NCBI GenBank assembly: GCA_032207245.1
Contig: CM063502.1
Location: 119,104,929-119,168,928, forward strand
DNA length: 64,000 nt
Direction: 5' to 3'
Source: Pardosa pseudoannulata
Lineage: Eukaryota > Arthropoda > Arachnida > Araneae > Lycosidae
Under the pieces are notes generated by a model. It saw only the letters and a list, made by a program, of their open reading frames with translations, searched no databases and was not told the DNA's origin. Positions 51,441 through 63,004 of the stretch are shown piece by piece (within the stretch, counting starts at the first letter, position 1; every line of letters starts with the position of its first letter). The position numbers and the translations under genes were made by a program.

Positions 51441-53241
51441 GGAGCTCTTCTCTCACTTTAGATATATTAAAAACATTTTTAGAGAAATTTAATTACGAAA
51501 CAGTCGTTAAATTGACTACAATAATACAATTGACTATAAAAAATTCTTATTCGAGAAATCAGAAAATTTTAACTGAAAATGGTTAATACTTTATAAAAAG
51601 TATATACTGGGTAGATTTAATTATATAATTCAACATATATTGAAATTATTATATAACTTATTGAACTTATTATAAAATCTCTCTGAAATCAACATAATTC
51701 TAAATATCCAGGAAAAATTCGGTTTGAGGACCACTTCATACAAATCCTTAGAAATATCTAATAAAAAAAATCAAACGAATAAAACCGAAATTCAAGAGTT
51801 AACTTTAAAAGACATTTTGCGACTGAAGTTTCAACCTCGTCTAAAAATTACTAACGGTTCGACATTATCAATTTAATTTCAATTTAATTCACCGTTAACC
51901 ATTCATTTTCAGTAGATTTGGGAAACAAAATATCGATGTTGTACATCTCTGAAGGTACAGCTTAATACACGACTCATCGATACTTCGATGAGCAAATTCT
52001 CATCAGTTATGATTAGTCTCATTTGAAGACCTAATAGAACAAAGATTTTATTTAAATGAAACCGATGTAGTTTGAATAACTGCTAGCATTCATATTTCAG
52101 AATTTTGATTCACTGGTTAATGTGTAGGAGAAATATCGATAAAGGTATGTATTCTTAATAAATTTGAATTTCAACCAATGTTAAAGTTTATCCCCGTGTC
52201 TTTGAAATATTTCAGACATAAGGCTACGGCAATACGAAAATTATATACAGTAGTTATTTTTATGATTTTATTGTAAAACATTCCATGGCTTGAGTTAGTC
52301 TATCATTCCGCGTTTCAAGTTGTTTTAAGGAAACTGCTTTATCAATAAAGCAGGTATTGCAGTTTACACAGTTTGGAAAGTAAATAAAATGATGGATGTC
52401 AAACTCCATCTGATAAAGAACACCGCTTCTTATCTTTACTTACGTTTATTTATATACTGGATTTATGTTAATGTTTCTCTACAGCAAATAAAATGTGATG
52501 TCCTTCAAGAAGGGTGTGACATCTGACAGACTCAACTAAAAAAAAAAATCCTAAAAATATTTCAACATTTTTTCCTTAAAAATATTTTTCAACACTTCTT
52601 CCGTAAAATATTATGATAAATAATCTAACTCTTACTTTGATCTAACTCTTACTTCAAGCAATGCATATTTTTATACTAAAGTATTAGTATCCAATGCTTA
52701 AACTTTGTATCCATTAAATTCCACGAAAAATTCATTTCGTTGCCCGAACATTAAATTATTAAATTTTTATAAAAATTTTTAATTTTATATAAAAAATCTC
52801 CTTACAAAGTACAGAAGTGAGTATTCGTCCCCTAATTTAGGTTAAGTATTCTCTTAAACTTCAAATTAAGTACACAGTTATTTTCCCATTTAAAATAAAA
52901 TTACTTATGTGTATTTAATCCCATCAAAAGTATTTTAAAATTCTCTGTAAAATGTACCAACTTATTTTAAGGGGACCACTATTCAACAAATAAGGAGTAA
53001 GAATCATATCCCAGATCAGTCTAGTAAAAGTATGTGGTATTAGGCAACGTAATAGAAAGCAGAGGCAAACTACTAAGTACAAAAAGAGTGGTTTTGAAGC
53101 ATTTTGTCAAGTTTGCATGATTAAATTTTACTGTTCACTAAATAAAGAAACTAGCTATCTTATATTAGCAATAATAGAAATGTAATATTGAAGGGATTTC
53201 TGTTGCTATTTCATGAAATACCGACAGGTAATGTCACTTAC
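51441..53241. other. AT-rich DNA with no recognised gene
   Basis: No supported gene or repeat was found. If the flanking candidate exons are real, this is intron. Confidence 0.5.
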
Positions 53242-53298
53242 CAAGCAGATTTCTTAAGCAGCTTCGCGTTGACTCCCCGTCGACAATATTTACAGTTA
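53242..53298 (-). CDS. candidate 57-nt coding exon of an unknown minus-strand gene
   Basis: On the minus strand the order is ATAATTTAG, 57 bases, then GTAAGTGAC, a near-consensus donor. GC is about 44% against under 30% around it. Two frames are open. One reads TVNIVDGESTRSCLRNLL with two bases before it and one after. The other reads NCKYCRRGVNAKLLKKSA. The first leaves one base over, which matches the two-base entry phase of the candidate exon at 2136-2199. The acceptor pyrimidine tract is weak. I do not recognise the protein. Confidence 0.38.
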
Positions 53299-54676
53299 CT
53301 AAATTATATGGTATAACTTGGGATTCCTATGCTTTTGTGAAATTGAAAACGTAGGTAGAAGGTGTCAGTTGGTGGAATGTTACTAGAAATTTTTTTTTCT
53401 AAGTAAAATAATTTGGATCATTTTCTAATGTCTCTTCCGCAATTTAAGCGACGAAGTTCGAATCATTTCATTTCAAGGGAAAATTGTGCAAATAAACATT
53501 TAATCATTCCTTTGAATTCCTTAAAAGCTGACCTCTTTTCTCTCTAAACAAACAGCAAACTTAGAAGTTAATATTCCCTTTCACAAATCAAATGCTGTCT
53601 GGGTGGCTAGTTAGACAACACTGAATAGTCGCGTCTGTAACATCCATTCCAATAACCAGACTTCTATGAAATTAGACTCGTATATATTTAAGCGAGCTTT
53701 CAGGCAAAGTTCTCCTACTTCAAAGGAGTAAGTGTAAATTGATGACACTACTGTCAAAAGACTGATGTAAAATTCATCAATATCAGTTCCATATGAAAGT
53801 GTCATTCCCTTTTGATGGAAAAGTTTTTATTCAAATCGTGTGAAAAAGCTAAGAGAAAATTTCTCGGATTGAAATATCTTAAACTTATTTTATAAAATAT
53901 TTCAATAAACAAATTTTGATTTGAATGGAAGAGTTTGTACTAAGTGTTATTTAGCATTTTTCATTAGGAACATTGAATTAACTATTTTTCAACACTTAGA
54001 TATTATATATGCATAAATAATTCATTCTAATTAAAGTATTACTCTTCTTTTAGCTATCATGTAAATTACATAAGTTTGAATGGCTATTTCAAGATAAAAT
54101 AGGAATACCATAAAAAGACAATTGGGACTAAAGAACATAGTTCCAATTTTTGAACAAACTCCATAATACAGTATATCCATTCGAACCACAAAAACTGAAA
54201 ATAAAATGGCATTCTTTGTTTTCAAAAGAAGTCAAACATTTGATAATTTATTTTAAAAAAGTTTTGAATGTTAAAATACAAATTACAAAAGCAGCAAAAT
54301 CTTTAATATAGTGTTCATCTCATTACAAGATTTCTCTTACTTTTCACTCCTTTCACACAAAATAAAAGTATTTCTCCAAATTCCTACATTTGTAGAATCT
54401 AGATTCTTGCTCAGGAGTTTTCGATTTCAGAATTTTGAGTGCGCCTGAACAGAAAGAGTAAATTTCTAACAGCATTCGTAGCTATCTCTGAAATTTCAAA
54501 CAAAGATATTGAAAAGATCATGCATGTCTCGTATGACGAGATCAAAGAATTTTAAAGTTTTTACCTGACCATAGTTGATCTTATGTGATTCTCAGAATAT
54601 GAATGAGAAATATAAAGAGTGAAGTCCTAGAATTTTTATAGTTTTTACTTCAGTTTAAATAATTTTTATACCCTTT
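53299..54676. other. AT-rich DNA with no recognised gene
   Basis: Short minus frames at 53611-53805 and 54031-54225 have no motif or splice support. Nothing else was seen. Confidence 0.45.
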
Positions 54677-54680
54677 TTAA

Positions 54681-54955
54681 CACTAGATTACCCAAGGCAG
54701 TCATTTTGACTGTTTTTTAATTTCAATTAGAAAAACAATTATGAAATATAATGACACAATTTGTTAGAATTTGGTGACTTTTTCTATAACATTTGAGTTT
54801 ATGAATAATTGTATTTACTTCCACCCTCCTTTATTATATAATACTAAAAATTAATTTTAAACAAATTTCTTTACATTTGTTATTTTTTCACAATGCAGTC
54901 ATTTTGACTGTTTTTGGGCAATATAGGTATACAAGAAATCTCGGGCAATCTAGTG
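54681..54955. mobile_element. TTAA-flanked MITE with CACTAGATT tips
   Basis: TTAA at 54677-54680 and 54956-54959 flank a 275-bp element. The tips CACTAGATTACCC and (inverted) CACTAGATTGCCC match at 12 of 13 positions. The palindrome CAGTCATTTTGACTG occurs near both ends, at 54698-54712 and 54896-54910, in direct orientation with the same T-run after it. The arrangement suggests transposase binding sites. It has no coding capacity; piggyBac-type mobilisation is inferred from TTAA. Confidence 0.85.
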
Positions 54956-54961
54956 TTAATA

Positions 54962-55003
54962 GTTCCTTTAGAAGTGCCGCATAAACTGCACTTCTAAAGG
55001 AAC
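54962..55003. repeat. hairpin with perfect 16-bp arms
   Basis: GTTCCTTTAGAAGTGC (54962-54977) and its exact inverse complement (54988-55003) are separated by ten bases. It starts three bases after the TTAA of the preceding MITE. Confidence 0.9.
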
Positions 55004-56025
55004 CGACAAAAGGCAATTGAGGATAACAATATTTTGCTACATTTAATAAAACGCACAAAACAATCCTTAGCTAAAATTCTAGTTTAAACATAAAGTTATT
55101 CCTCTTAGATTATTAATCCTTTTGGTTTATTCTTTTCAACTTAAAGAGAGATCAATTAAATCTTTATTAAAATTTGTGGATGCTCCGCTGTTTAAATAAA
55201 AACAAGTTTAACTTTCTGTAAAACTTAATTTTAATAATACTTCCAGATTCCCTGATGACTGAAAACTATAAATTTATTAGCAAAAAAACCTTAGTATTGC
55301 ATTTTAGGATAATCACATCTTTGTGTATAAAACTTTAATATTTAGTGAAAGGGTACAAATAGAAATCTGCACAAAGTTATCAACAAACTCATCAGCATAA
55401 AATCAGTCACCAGTACGAAAAAAAAAAAAAGATGAGAAAGGGAAGTGGTGATGACTACGAAATGCAGCAGTTGGGATTAAAATATGCATTAAGAAAGAAA
55501 AAAAAATTCGATTACACCGGACAGATAAAATCAAACTACAAATAAACAGACTGTTCAGGACACATCTCTGGAGGCATCGCTGCTTATCACCCAAGAGCTC
55601 AAATACAAATATACACATTTTGAAGGTTATATGTAGATTTTAAAGGCTATAATTTGATGCAAGTTACTAAAAAATGAAAGGAAAAATAGCAATTGCTTAA
55701 ACACAAAATTTGTACTTTTCCTAGTTTCCAACACGAATAAGAAACATGTTTATATTGTCTGTAATAAACCATCAGCGTATAAACATGTAAAATAATTATT
55801 TAATAGATTAACAGAATATTAAGTGTTTTTCAATCCATAGTTTAGAAATTTTTCCAAGTAATCGTCGCAAATAAAGTGTTATGTACTTTAACCTTTAACG
55901 ATGGAAAAATTAGGTAGCGAAGACTATATCAAAGCAATAAAATCAAATGAATGTTTATCTGTATAGATACATTAATAAAGTAAACTCATAATAAAACAAA
56001 AGAGTGCCTTCCGATTTCTATAGCA
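55004..56025. other. AT-rich DNA with no recognised gene
   Basis: No supported feature was found. A 71-codon minus frame at 55403-55618 lies over poly-purine tracts and is treated as chance. Confidence 0.5.
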
Positions 56026-56029
56026 TTAA

Positions 56030-56244
56030 CCCTTGATTTGGCTAAGTCTGGCTGCTACACCGGACATGTATATTTATAACTACTATATAACATAATTGTC
56101 AGTGTTCGCCACAGTGGACATTTATTATCTAAAAAATGGAAAATGATATTTTGTTTATTTCACAGAGATCCTATTGTCTATACAGACATGGGGAAAAAAC
56201 AGAAATTAAAAAATATTTGAAAAAACATCTTGTCAAATTAAGGG
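56030..56244 (+). mobile_element. TTAA-flanked MITE, 200-215 bp family
   Basis: Perfect TTAA flanks (56026-56029 and 56245-56248) bound a 215-bp copy with tips CCCTTGATTTGG and CAAATTAAGGG. It contains CTGGCTGCTACACCGGACAT and CAGTGTTCGCCACAGTGGAC, blocks shared with the other three copies. It is the same orientation as 30331-30532. Confidence 0.9.
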
Positions 56245-56248
56245 TTAA

Positions 56249-57535
56249 TGAATATTTTTGCAGCCTTTAAAAGCATTAGGGATTACTCTGTATAATATTT
56301 TGCACATTATTTTGCAGATTATCAAACAGAATATGTAAAATTCACTAAACTTTTACAACTATAAATACACTATTCACCACAAAGAAAATGAAGCTTGCAT
56401 GTTCAACGAAATTAAAACTTTAATAACTATTTTCATTTCAAACTGTTCTATTTCATGCTGACGGGTTACTGATTCATGGTAACTTATTCACGGTAACTGA
56501 AACAACGCTTACAAAGAATTTTCATTTAGAACTAGGTAACACCAATTGGTTTCGGAAAATTAAGATAGACTTTAAGGAGAAAGGCGAAACGGGAACGGCC
56601 TCGTTAATTTTCTTCACAATGAAAATATTTGGATATACATCTCTGAGGGTTTGCCAACTTTCCTATAAGAGTAAACAGTGAGAAGATATTTAAAGTGATA
56701 GAAGGATTTTAACATTCGTCATTGTTAACGTTACCAGTAAAACTGAGATTTTTCTAATTCAAAATAAGCTAAATTCTAGATTTTCTACAAAATTGAGTAA
56801 CTGGATATTATTTCATCTTAGTTGAAATGATTAATATAACGTGTAATATACACATGAATATAGCCTTATTTTTAATTCCTTCATTGTTCTTTTAGTCAAT
56901 TTTAAGTACATTTCAGCCCCTATTTTACATCACAGAACTAAACAGTACAGTACATATTAGAAAACATGCTTGAGCTCGCCTCCTAAGGGAGAAAACACTA
57001 ATAATTTTAAGGAAAGACACTGAAAACTTAATCATATTGGAATCAAAATATTTAATAAATTTAATTACATTAACAACTGGTATTTTTAATGTTATAAAAA
57101 TATTTTGGGAACAAATACCAATCAGAATATATAAAAATAAATCTAATACTTAATAGAATTAAATTCATGAGAATTTCTAGAAAACTCCTTTGCAAATTTA
57201 ATATGTAGTTACATATAATTATATATATAAAGTATGGATATGAGTGATACAGATTAAATGAGCGCAAAATGTAATTTCGGTAGAACGCATACATTCTAAA
57301 GATATTTTACATCAGCAGAGCTTCTCGGTTAGGCGTACCAGAAACTTTGGTAAAATATTTGTTAAAATTATGGAAGCAGCATTCATTAACTAGAAGAGGT
57401 TGGAAAATCTCGAGAATTTATCAGATTAGTCCGATGTGCTTGGATGTAAAATTAACGATAGCGTCATCAGCATCTTATTAATTTAGAAACAATTCTAGCT
57501 GTAAGCATATCCTTCCCTTACTCTGCAACCCATGG
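56249..57535. other. AT-rich DNA with no recognised gene
   Basis: No supported feature was found. Confidence 0.5.
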
Positions 57536-57830
57536 GCTGCTACTGGGACATCTGTGGCTGAGCTGCACGTTGGATGCTCTCCTCCGACCTCCCAAATCCG
57601 CCGCGGTGTTCAGCTCCGCTTCCTCTCCGGACCAGATCGATCCGCTGCGGATAACCGGAGCGGCACACACCTGTAGTCATTCAGAGCACTCCCCAACCCA
57701 ATCCACCACCCCACCTCCTGGGGGGGGGGGCGCATATAGCAGCAAAGGATTCGGGTTGGAGGATTTGGTACGGTTTAGTGACCAACTCCCCTCATTTCAT
57801 TCAATCCCTACAACGAAAGGTGTAGGATAA
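57536..57830. other. sharply bounded GC-rich island
   Basis: About 290 bases have very different composition from the window: C/T-rich with CCTCCGACC and CCGCCGCGG motifs, then a run of ten G near 57720, then G/T-rich. A plus frame (57570-57830, 86 codons, Ser/Pro-rich, SAAVFSSASSPDQIDPL near its start) spans it, but the poly-G run makes the frame unreliable. The abrupt composition change suggests an inserted repeat, such as a retroelement 3' end. No TSD or tail was established. Confidence 0.35.
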
Positions 57831-57839
57831 AACTCAACT

Positions 57840-60049
57840 TTATCCTTATATGAATACAGGCTTCCAACATTTGTCTCTGAAATTCCCAAAGCATCCAATA
57901 TGTTATCTTGGGTTTTCCCCCTAAAACTTTTCGATATATAGACCTGCCAAATATGATAAATGCGAACGCTATTTCTGGAAGAATAAAAACATATCTTCGC
58001 GTTAAAATATAGAGCGAAAAGAAGGGCAGAAGTATCAAGCAACAAAAGAAAACTATTTTAAGATATTGCAGGGAATAAATCTTTACTTGGTAAACTTGAT
58101 ATATTCAACTTCAGTATAAATTATTTTTTTAACTTCCATTTTAGAAGTTAAAAAATTCTTAATCATATATCTTTTGTTGTAATGGATAATGTGTATCCCA
58201 TAAGGAAATAGTATTAAGAATCAATGTCCTTAGCTAATATAAAATATCGCTACACCTACTTGTCTAGATTATCATGATTGAGCACAGAAAAAAAGAGATA
58301 CGTAATCATTGAAGTGATTGTCCTTCGAAACATGCATTGTAGCTTAATACAGACAATTACTAGACAAGTAAATTACTGAATGCGAAATTTATAACCATAT
58401 ATAAGTTCTTATTTATAAAATAAGGTAACCTCTACCGTCCATTGAAACACTTATCTTAGAAAACAAGAACATCAGACTGTTTCAGGCAGAAATTTTCAAA
58501 GCTTCTATTCCTATTCATGCCATTTAAATGAATGGCGTTAAGTCTTAAAGAATAAATTATATTTCTTTAACTCAACAGGAATATTCCAAGCATTCATACA
58601 ACACGTCTTTATCTGATTTGTGATCAAAGTATAATAAAATATTGTTGTTTGCCTTGAGACTAGTTATAGTTAAGGAGATGAAACACTGCAAGTATCTAGT
58701 TCATTGGTAAGTAATGTCGAATAAAATTCATTGGGGCACAGGGAATTTTTTTGTAGTACAACTAATGCTATAAGTATCTGTAAATTAACAAAAAAGAATA
58801 ATCTTGCACTTATGAGGAAATATGAAATAAAGTGCAAAACCTGTTTTTTATATTCTTACATTTCTTCCTGAAAGTTAGGCATATACAAAAGCATATGTGC
58901 AGTTTAAGCAAGAAATTTATAAGATTAAATTTAAGAAAATGTTGATTACCAGTGCATTAATATTGCCTTTAAAAGGTTATTAAAAATTAGTATTAAGAGT
59001 GTAATCTGATAATTTGATCAGAAAAGAGACAATGTAAACTTTAATTTTAAATATTGCTTTAGTGTTACTATGAAATCAGTTTATCGAGAATTACGATTGA
59101 TAATACCAAGCAAGAAAATATTCTGCAAATGATTACAAGAGTTTAGTATGGATTAAACAGCGGAAGTTTAAACCAAAGAAAACTTTCACAATGTTATAAA
59201 ATTTTATTTTAAAACCGTAAGGCACAACGCGTTCCCATTAAAAAATGCTCCTTATGTCTATTGTAGAATTTTGTTGATCTAACACAGCACTTCATTTTAA
59301 TACGTTGACAGCTTTTTCAGCTTTAGGACTCTTGGAAGAAGCAACATTATTACAGCGAATATAGAAATAGATAATTATTTTTAATATTTTAAAACAGCTT
59401 ACACTGAAAAAAATTATTTACCGTTTGTCCTTTTTCGCAAAGCAAGTGGTACCTTAAAAGATTTTTATATTCTTTGAACTACAAAACTACTAAGGTAAAA
59501 AACACTTCAAATCAGAAACTAAAAATCAATATTGCACTTCTCAAAACTTCTGCCTAATGAAAAATCCTCCTTTACAATATACTACCTAGAGAATATGTTT
59601 TAACGTTATGTAACAATGTAATATATAAAAGTATTCTTGAGCAGACGCAGACTCTGGATATACATTTTTTTTACTTATACTTACAAAAATTTCAATTCAG
59701 CTCTAAAATTAATACATTATGCAATATTTGACATTTTCAAATATCAAAGGGTAACTTCTAAGAAGCCAATTGCTCCAAGCGTGATATTTGGTTTTGTTTA
59801 TCAAAAAACCAACTCTTCTTTCTGCTACGATATCATACTTTGATGTGATTTTACCACTTTGACTAGATGTTCTAATGAGTGCATTGGTTTTAATACGATG
59901 TACCTGTAAGACAGCTTACAATACGACTTATAACAATTTCTATACTAATAACTATTTCTATTACTTTAAATGTTTTATCAAGACAAGTTATCAGTGTCAG
60001 GTTTTTCAATACATCGAAATATTCCGTACAAGTTGTTCTTTAATAGCTT
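57840..60049. other. AT-rich DNA with a weak splice-like segment
   Basis: At about 58672-58709 on the plus strand, an acceptor-like AG, 38 bases open in one frame (KEMKHCKYLVH) and a GTAAGTAATG donor occur. The segment is too short to call. Nothing else was seen. Confidence 0.4.
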
Positions 60050-60440
60050 AACATGATTTTTGTGAGCCCACTTAAGAGAATTGGTTTTACACTGACCCAG
60101 CCTTTTCGGCCATACAGCAACAACTTGCTACTGATTCCTCTCATGACAACAGCGACCCATAATGGCTACAAAATTGTTGTTAATCTACGAGAGGTCCATG
60201 GATCGAAGATTAATATGGTCCAACCCAGTAAGGAGCAAACTCTACAGAGGTAAGCTCAAGACAACCAGGAAGAACTCTAGGAAAATTTCACTCTGGTACT
60301 CTGGGTGCGTGAAACCCGAACATACCTAAAGGATATGTTCCCCTGAGGGGGGGGGGCTAAAGTTACAGATTTTTGGTTAACCGCGGCTCAACGTGGACTT
60401 GCTGAATAATCCTCCAACAATTACGAACTCTTATGTAAGA
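60050..60440 (+). other. GC-richer, coding-like segment, possible retroelement or gene remnant
   Basis: The 66-codon frame 60053-60253 runs through ATHNGYKIVVNLREVHGSK to a donor-like CAGAG|GTAAGC. Another frame is then open and basic (RGKLKTTRKNSRKISLWYSG). A run of ten G near 60350 and a GC-rich TTGGTTAACCGCGGCTCAAC follow. The composition differs from the flanks. The frame switch suggests decay, and no domain could be named. Confidence 0.3.
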
Positions 60441-61016
60441 TGACAATTCATCACACATACAAGAGTATTAGATAAATATGGAGACTATATTTTTCATTTC
60501 ATTAAATGCCTTAATGATAGTGCACTTAAACATTCCATTACAGAATATTAATTTCTCACTGTCATATTTTTGTATTTCAATTTCCAATCGAAATGAATCT
60601 TTTTAGTGATGATAATTGGTATACGATCTGTCCTGAATTCAAAATGGCAAAATATGTTCGTCAGTAAGCAGCTTTTTCCTTGAGCTATTGCTGGTAATGT
60701 GATACCCTGTTTACAGATTTACAGTTTCCCCTGTAATTCCAAGTTTAAAAAATGTCAATGTTTTATTTATAGAATTATATTTTTTAGAGATATTTAATAT
60801 AATTATCTGCAGAAAAATTATTAAAGTATGTAAAGGAAATAGGTTTAGAAAATTGTTTTAAAACTGTACCATGAAAATAGCTTTACAATGTTTCTTGACA
60901 ATGACAGCGTAAAAAACATTTTGAAATCATTACATTTTATTTTACTGTTAGCTGTAAAAAAACCCTCGGATATGACTATCAAAAATTGAAAGTTGTTTTA
61001 GGATAATTTCTAACAA
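60441..61016. other. AT-rich DNA with no recognised gene
   Basis: No supported feature was found. Confidence 0.5.
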
Positions 61017-61050
<34 letters not shown>

Positions 61051-61053
61051 TGT
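61017..61053. repeat. (CT)n(GT)n microsatellite
   Basis: Uninterrupted CT repeats to about 61032 change directly into GT repeats to about 61053. Confidence 0.95.
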
Positions 61054-61848
61054 TTTCCTTGTATTTTAAAACTTTTCACAAAGTCTGCACATTAATGTTC
61101 ACAACAGTAACACTTATTTTTTTTAATTCTTTCAAACTAAAAATTAAACTGTGGGATATAACGAGATGTGTGAATAGTTACAATTTCCCTTTCGACGATG
61201 CCACTTTTCATCTTATAACTTTAGATCCTGACTTCAAATGCACAAAAATGCCGAACGTATTACATGTGACACCTTCCATGAACGGGTTAAAATTGTCAAT
61301 TTACGGTATAATAAAAATAAAACAAAGGGATATAAATCATCTAAAGAAGATGAAGTAATCTGATATTCGAATATACGAAAGGATAGAGCTGATTCTAAAC
61401 AACGAGCATCCTTTCCAGGAGTGGAAATGAAACATCGTTATTTTGGTTCCAAATTGCAGCGTCCTACAACTATCATGTGTCACACATTATGTGTGATGTT
61501 TAATAATTTAATATTTATGGGAATGGTGTTTATGTGTTCCTCAAACCAATTTTAACCCTTTTTAATGTTTAAAATTAAGTATTCACTTTTTTCTGTTAGA
61601 CCACGGCATACAGCTTATTCCAAGAAAGATAACACAATTTGTTGTATAGTACATAAAGATAACCTTATGTCAATTCTACGTGTATATGTTTCAGCATACA
61701 TAGTTTGGATTGTGTATATAATATGTTTGTGTAAGTGGTAATATACCACTATAAACATCGTGTTTTTGATAAAATATAAATATTAAGGATCAGCACTGTA
61801 AGGTTTTCCTGTCATATCAATTAGGCATAGATTGCGTTTTTAAGGTTA
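61054..61848. other. mostly AT-rich, with a 106-codon frame of doubtful status
   Basis: The plus frame 61038-61358 begins inside the GT microsatellite. Its latter part (PFDDATFHLITLDPDFKC) looks more protein-like and GC is somewhat raised at 61180-61280. No start, splice or family support was found. Confidence 0.25.
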
Positions 61849-61849
61849 A

Positions 61850-61960
61850 AGTCCATTGAGAACTGCTACAAACACCCATGCCAGCAATGAGATTCAATCT
61901 CATGGATTTGATTCAAAATGAATCATCCTACCTGTTTAGCCATCGTCAGCCTTTTGGAAA
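61850..61960 (-). mobile_element. tRNA-headed SINE, 5' half
   Basis: It starts at GGTTAAAGTCCATTGAGAAC and continues CTACAAACACCCATGCCAGC and ATGAGATTCAATCTC (inverted, decayed B box). It ends CTGTTTAGCCATCGTCAGCC, whose inverse gives an A-box-like TGGCTAAACAGG. The 3' half of the SINE is missing. Confidence 0.6.
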
Positions 61961-62660
61961 AGACGGTGATAAATAAAACTCCACTATTGGTTTATGCAAA
62001 ATGATTCTGTACGAAGGACAAATACATAAATAAAAATCTCATTATTATCCTTTATCGAAAACTTTCTAAGTTCTTAGCAGAAGTGTCAGTAAAAATTAGA
62101 AGGTAATATAATGACAATAATGGAATGAGAATCTCAAACACGAGAATATATTTCATCCATAATCAAATAGCAGAAATAAAATACCTGAAATACAAGCATC
62201 ACCCAAATAGTGTAATTAATGATCAAGATTGATCACCACGGTATTTCACAGAGTATGAAATAAATGAACGTTTAACTTGCATTTTCTACTGTCATTAGTC
62301 ATTTTGAAATAAGAGGCAGTTAAAACTCGTTTAAGATGATATAAGTGAGGAGAAAGCAAATACGATTTGGGAAAATTTCTCTCTGGTTATGAAAGACGAC
62401 TCCGAGAAATTATTTTCGTTCCATTGAAGACTTGTTTAGACAGATATGACAGATTTCCTATTGTGTCAATTTTCTTTTTATGGACATTGAAGTAAATTAT
62501 CCATTTTATGCTAGACAAATCTTGATAAATTTTCTTAAAATCAGTGCACTGAAATGATCTATTTATTATACCTCGCATTTTTAATTATATTCATTAAATG
62601 GCATAGTATATTTCGAGAAAAACTCATTGACAGATTAAATAACTTTTTTGGGGGAAGGGG
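61961..62660. other. AT-rich DNA with no recognised gene
   Basis: No supported feature was found. Confidence 0.5.
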
Positions 62661-62664
62661 CTTG

Positions 62665-62742
62665 ATTTGGTTTAGTTTGAACCGCTCCAGTCTGTTTTTT
62701 TTTTCGCTATACGAGAGCTTAAGAAACAGACCTACAGCTTAA
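62665..62742 (-). mobile_element. SINE 3' part, ending abruptly at TTAA
   Basis: It runs TTGATTTGGTTTAGTTTGAA, CCGCTCCAGTCTG, a T-run, CTATACGAGAGCTTAAG and ACCTACAGCTTAA. The family then expects AGCCGATTCC, but the sequence continues GGAGACAGTGGGC. The break is at the same TTAA site as in the split SINE at 31794, so a second TTAA insertion or a rearrangement is possible. Confidence 0.55.
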
Positions 62743-62832
62743 GGAGACAGTGGGCTACTAGCTTGGCTGAAAATTTGATATTTATCTGAATGATTAGTGA
62801 AACACAAGAATGAGAATTGAAGAAATGTTAGT

Positions 62833-62990
62833 ACAATGACCAAATGGTGGGGCGCTGCACTACGAGAGTTTGTGGGTTCAGATCCCACAGCTGGCAATGT
62901 TGATCGTAGCCGTTTGGAATAGTCTATAAGCTCGTGTGGCAAAACAGTGGACCGTAGCGCTCCAAACCAAAGTGGCATTTTAATGTATAA
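62833..62990 (+). mobile_element. tRNA-headed SINE, first of a tandem pair
   Basis: The head AATGACCAAATGGTGGGG is followed by B box GGGTTCAGATCCC, then GTAGCCGTTTGGAATAGTC, AGCTCGTGTGGCAAAACAG, and TGGACCGTAGCGCTCCAAAC. From 62866 on it is almost identical to 63051 onward, an offset of 185 bases. The heads upstream of 62866 differ. Confidence 0.75.
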
Positions 62991-63004
62991 ACTAAAAGTA
63001 TGAA

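Noticed and set aside
60245..60253. CAGAG|GTAAGC as a genuine splice donor
   Set aside because: The frame continues as coding-like in another register directly across the site and there is no good acceptor upstream. Decayed inserted sequence is the simpler reading.
61038..61358. 106-codon frame, among the longest in the window
   Set aside because: The start codon lies inside a GT microsatellite and the first half is AT- and T-driven. It was kept only as a doubtful note and not called a gene.
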